Shown: positions 31,981 through 33,129 of the stretch, in pieces
Layout of the letters: every line of letters starts with the position of its first letter
How positions within the stretch are numbered: position 1 is the stretch's first letter
NCBI GenBank assembly: GCA_947447625.1
Contig: CANFKS010000045.1
Coordinates: 1 to 33,129 of the forward strand
Direction: 5' to 3'
DNA: 33,129 nt
Source of the DNA: Rhodospirillales bacterium
GTDB lineage: Bacteria > Pseudomonadota > Alphaproteobacteria > Acetobacterales > Acetobacteraceae
Position numbers and translations under genes: made by a program
The notes under the pieces: model-generated
What the model was told of the DNA's origin: nothing
What the model saw: the letters and a program-made list of their open reading frames with translations, nothing else
Databases searched by the model: none

Positions 31981-33129
31981 TCAGAACACCGCCAGCGCCG
32001 TGGCCAGGAAGGTGTTGAGCCGCCCAAGATCCATCGGGTGGTCGGTTTCGTTGGTGATCACGGCGACCAGCCCGTGGCGGCGGAAGATCATCGTGCGCTG
32101 GTCCGACGCGCCCGAGGCCCAGGCGATGTCGGGCGGCAGATCGGGGAACAGGCTCTGCGCATTGGTCCAGAAGCTCGCGGCATAATTGGTGCCGGCGTGG
32201 CTGGGCGCGAGCGCGTAATCGGCCCAGCCCTCGGGCAGCAGGCGTTCGCCATTCCACACGCCGTCCTGCACGTAAAGCAGGCCGAGCTTGGCATAATCCC
32301 GCAGCGTGGCGAATCCGGCGCCCGAGGCGATCATGTTGCCCGCGATGTCGGCGGAGTGCTGGAAGGAGGCCATGCCGATTTTGTCGACCAGCAGCGCATA
32401 CAGCGTGGCGGGGTATGCCAGGCCGCGGCGTTCGATCTCCTGGCGGATGATGGCGCCCAGCACATTCGGCCCGGCATTGACGTAGCGGAACACGCTGCCG
32501 GGAAGGGTGGCGACGATGTTGCGCTGGGCCGCTGTGAAGGCGTCTGTCGCATCCTGGTAGACCGCCGAATTTTCGAAGCCGAGGGTGCTGCTGCCGTCGC
32601 CGTGCAGCACCGGCATGCCGAGACCGGCGCGCATGCGCAGCAGATGCTCGATCGTGATGCCGGCATGGGCCCCGCGCGGGTCGGTCCATAGCGGTGCCGG
32701 GGCGGGATCCTGCACCGAGCGCAGCCAGCCCAGATGGATCATCCGCCCGATCACGGTCGCGGTGATCGACTTGGTCATCGACCATGATGGCGTCACCCGA
32801 TCCGGCGCGCCGCCATGGGCGTAGCGTTCGAACAACACGCGCCCGGGGGCCGCGACCAGCATGCCATAGGCGCCGGGTGCGGCGGACAGAAACGTATCGG
32901 CGGCATGGCGCAGCACGGAGGGTGCCTGGTCGGCCGCAGTGTCGGTCCAATACGCAACCGCCGGCGCGCGGGGAACCGGCACGGGGTCGAACCCCAGCTG
33001 CGCGGCCGAGCCCAGCACGATGCCGCCATACCCGGCCGGTGCCACCGCGCGGCCACGCACGGCGGGGCCGAAGCCGGGGTCGGTCCAGGTGACGGTGACA
33101 GAGCGGGCGGCGGCATCATGCTGGATGGC
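31981..33129 (-). CDS. Serine hydrolase, class C beta-lactamase fold (N-terminus outside window)
   Basis: The frame is open to the window edge, so the gene begins beyond it; 382 residues are visible. It has the beta-lactamase/esterase active site: SxxK as SMTK (about 32770-32781), YxN as YVN in FRYVNAGPNVLGA, and a C-terminal RTMIFRRHGLVAVITNE strand. Upstream residues (AARSVTVTWTDPGFGPAVRG, then GYGGIVLG) are typical of the periplasmic 6-aminohexanoate-dimer hydrolase/EstB-like group. A GTG at 33060 could be read as a start but cuts this conserved part. The substrate could be an ester, amide or D-amino peptide. It is followed after 22 bases by the MFS exporter. Confidence 0.88.
   Translation of the reverse strand, partial: AIQHDAAARSVTVTWTDPGFGPAVRGRAVAPAGYGGIVLGSAAQLGFDPVPVPRAPAVAYWTDTAADQAPSVLRHAADTFLSAAPGAYGMLVAAPGRVLFERYAHGGAPDRVTPSWSMTKSITATVIGRMIHLGWLRSVQDPAPAPLWTDPRGAHAGITIEHLLRMRAGLGMPVLHGDGSSTLGFENSAVYQDATDAFTAAQRNIVATLPGSVFRYVNAGPNVLGAIIRQEIERRGLAYPATLYALLVDKIGMASFQHSADIAGNMIASGAGFATLRDYAKLGLLYVQDGVWNGERLLPEGWADYALAPSHAGTNYAASFWTNAQSLFPDLPPDIAWASGASDQRTMIFRRHGLVAVITNETDHPMDLGRLNTFLATALAVF

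Overview
The window looks like chromosome from a GC-rich alphaproteobacterium, most likely of the Rhodospirillales/Acetobacteraceae type; I cannot name a species. Pointers are a PHB gene set with PhaR, a direct-repeat SOS box (GAAC-N7-GAAC) of the alphaproteobacterial LexA class before dnaE2, tatB-tatC close to serS, yajC next to a DUF815 ATPase, and a very short DUF6726-like lipoprotein.

Layout. 1-4048 (+): a branched-chain amino acid type ABC transporter (binding protein, LivH, LivM, LivG, LivF), whose codon choice (GCC, CTC, GAA) differs visibly from its neighbours. 4114-8623 (-): a polyhydroxyalkanoate block (small PhaE-like protein, class III-like PhaC, PhaA thiolase) followed by an unusual fusion of a CoA-binding domain with O-acetylhomoserine sulfhydrylase. 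8797-10396 (+): divergent phaR and a MetX-fold hydrolase. 10457-13901 (-): an acyl-CoA/catabolic operon (nitronate monooxygenase-like, acyl-CoA dehydrogenase, alpha/beta hydrolase), divergent from an enoyl-CoA hydratase/isomerase-like gene (14017, +). 14798-18180 (+): a tiny lipoprotein and a stand-alone, SOS-controlled dnaE2. 18179-18317 is a composite palindromic repeat. 18524-19753: a sulfotransferase-fold protein with an extra beta-rich C-terminal domain. 19856-24044 (+): a compact run tatB, tatC, Asp/Glu racemase-like, serS, Gfo/Idh/MocA oxidoreductase. 24142-26223 (-): a Baeyer-Villiger type monooxygenase and a small membrane protein. 26364-29309 (+): amidase and M81 metallopeptidase. 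29314-30618: yajC (-) divergent from a DUF815 ATPase (+). 30627-33129 (-): MFS exporter and a partial serine hydrolase.

The least explained signal is a family of intergenic palindromic elements. Three copies of a hairpin (18179, 18281, 24097) share a 7-nt loop of type TGATTGC/TGATAGC, and paired changes keep the stem intact. A 55-nt core with its own stem occurs at 18226 and 8654, and a truncated copy at 30618 supplies the last codons of the MFS gene. Other points of note are a long phaE-like/phaC overlap, the CoA-binding-MetY fusion, an SOS box only 8 bases from the dnaE2 start, and broken versions of usually conserved gene neighbourhoods (tatA, surE/pcm, imuAB and secDF are not beside their usual partners).

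No tRNA, rRNA, CRISPR array, transposase or prophage gene was recognised.
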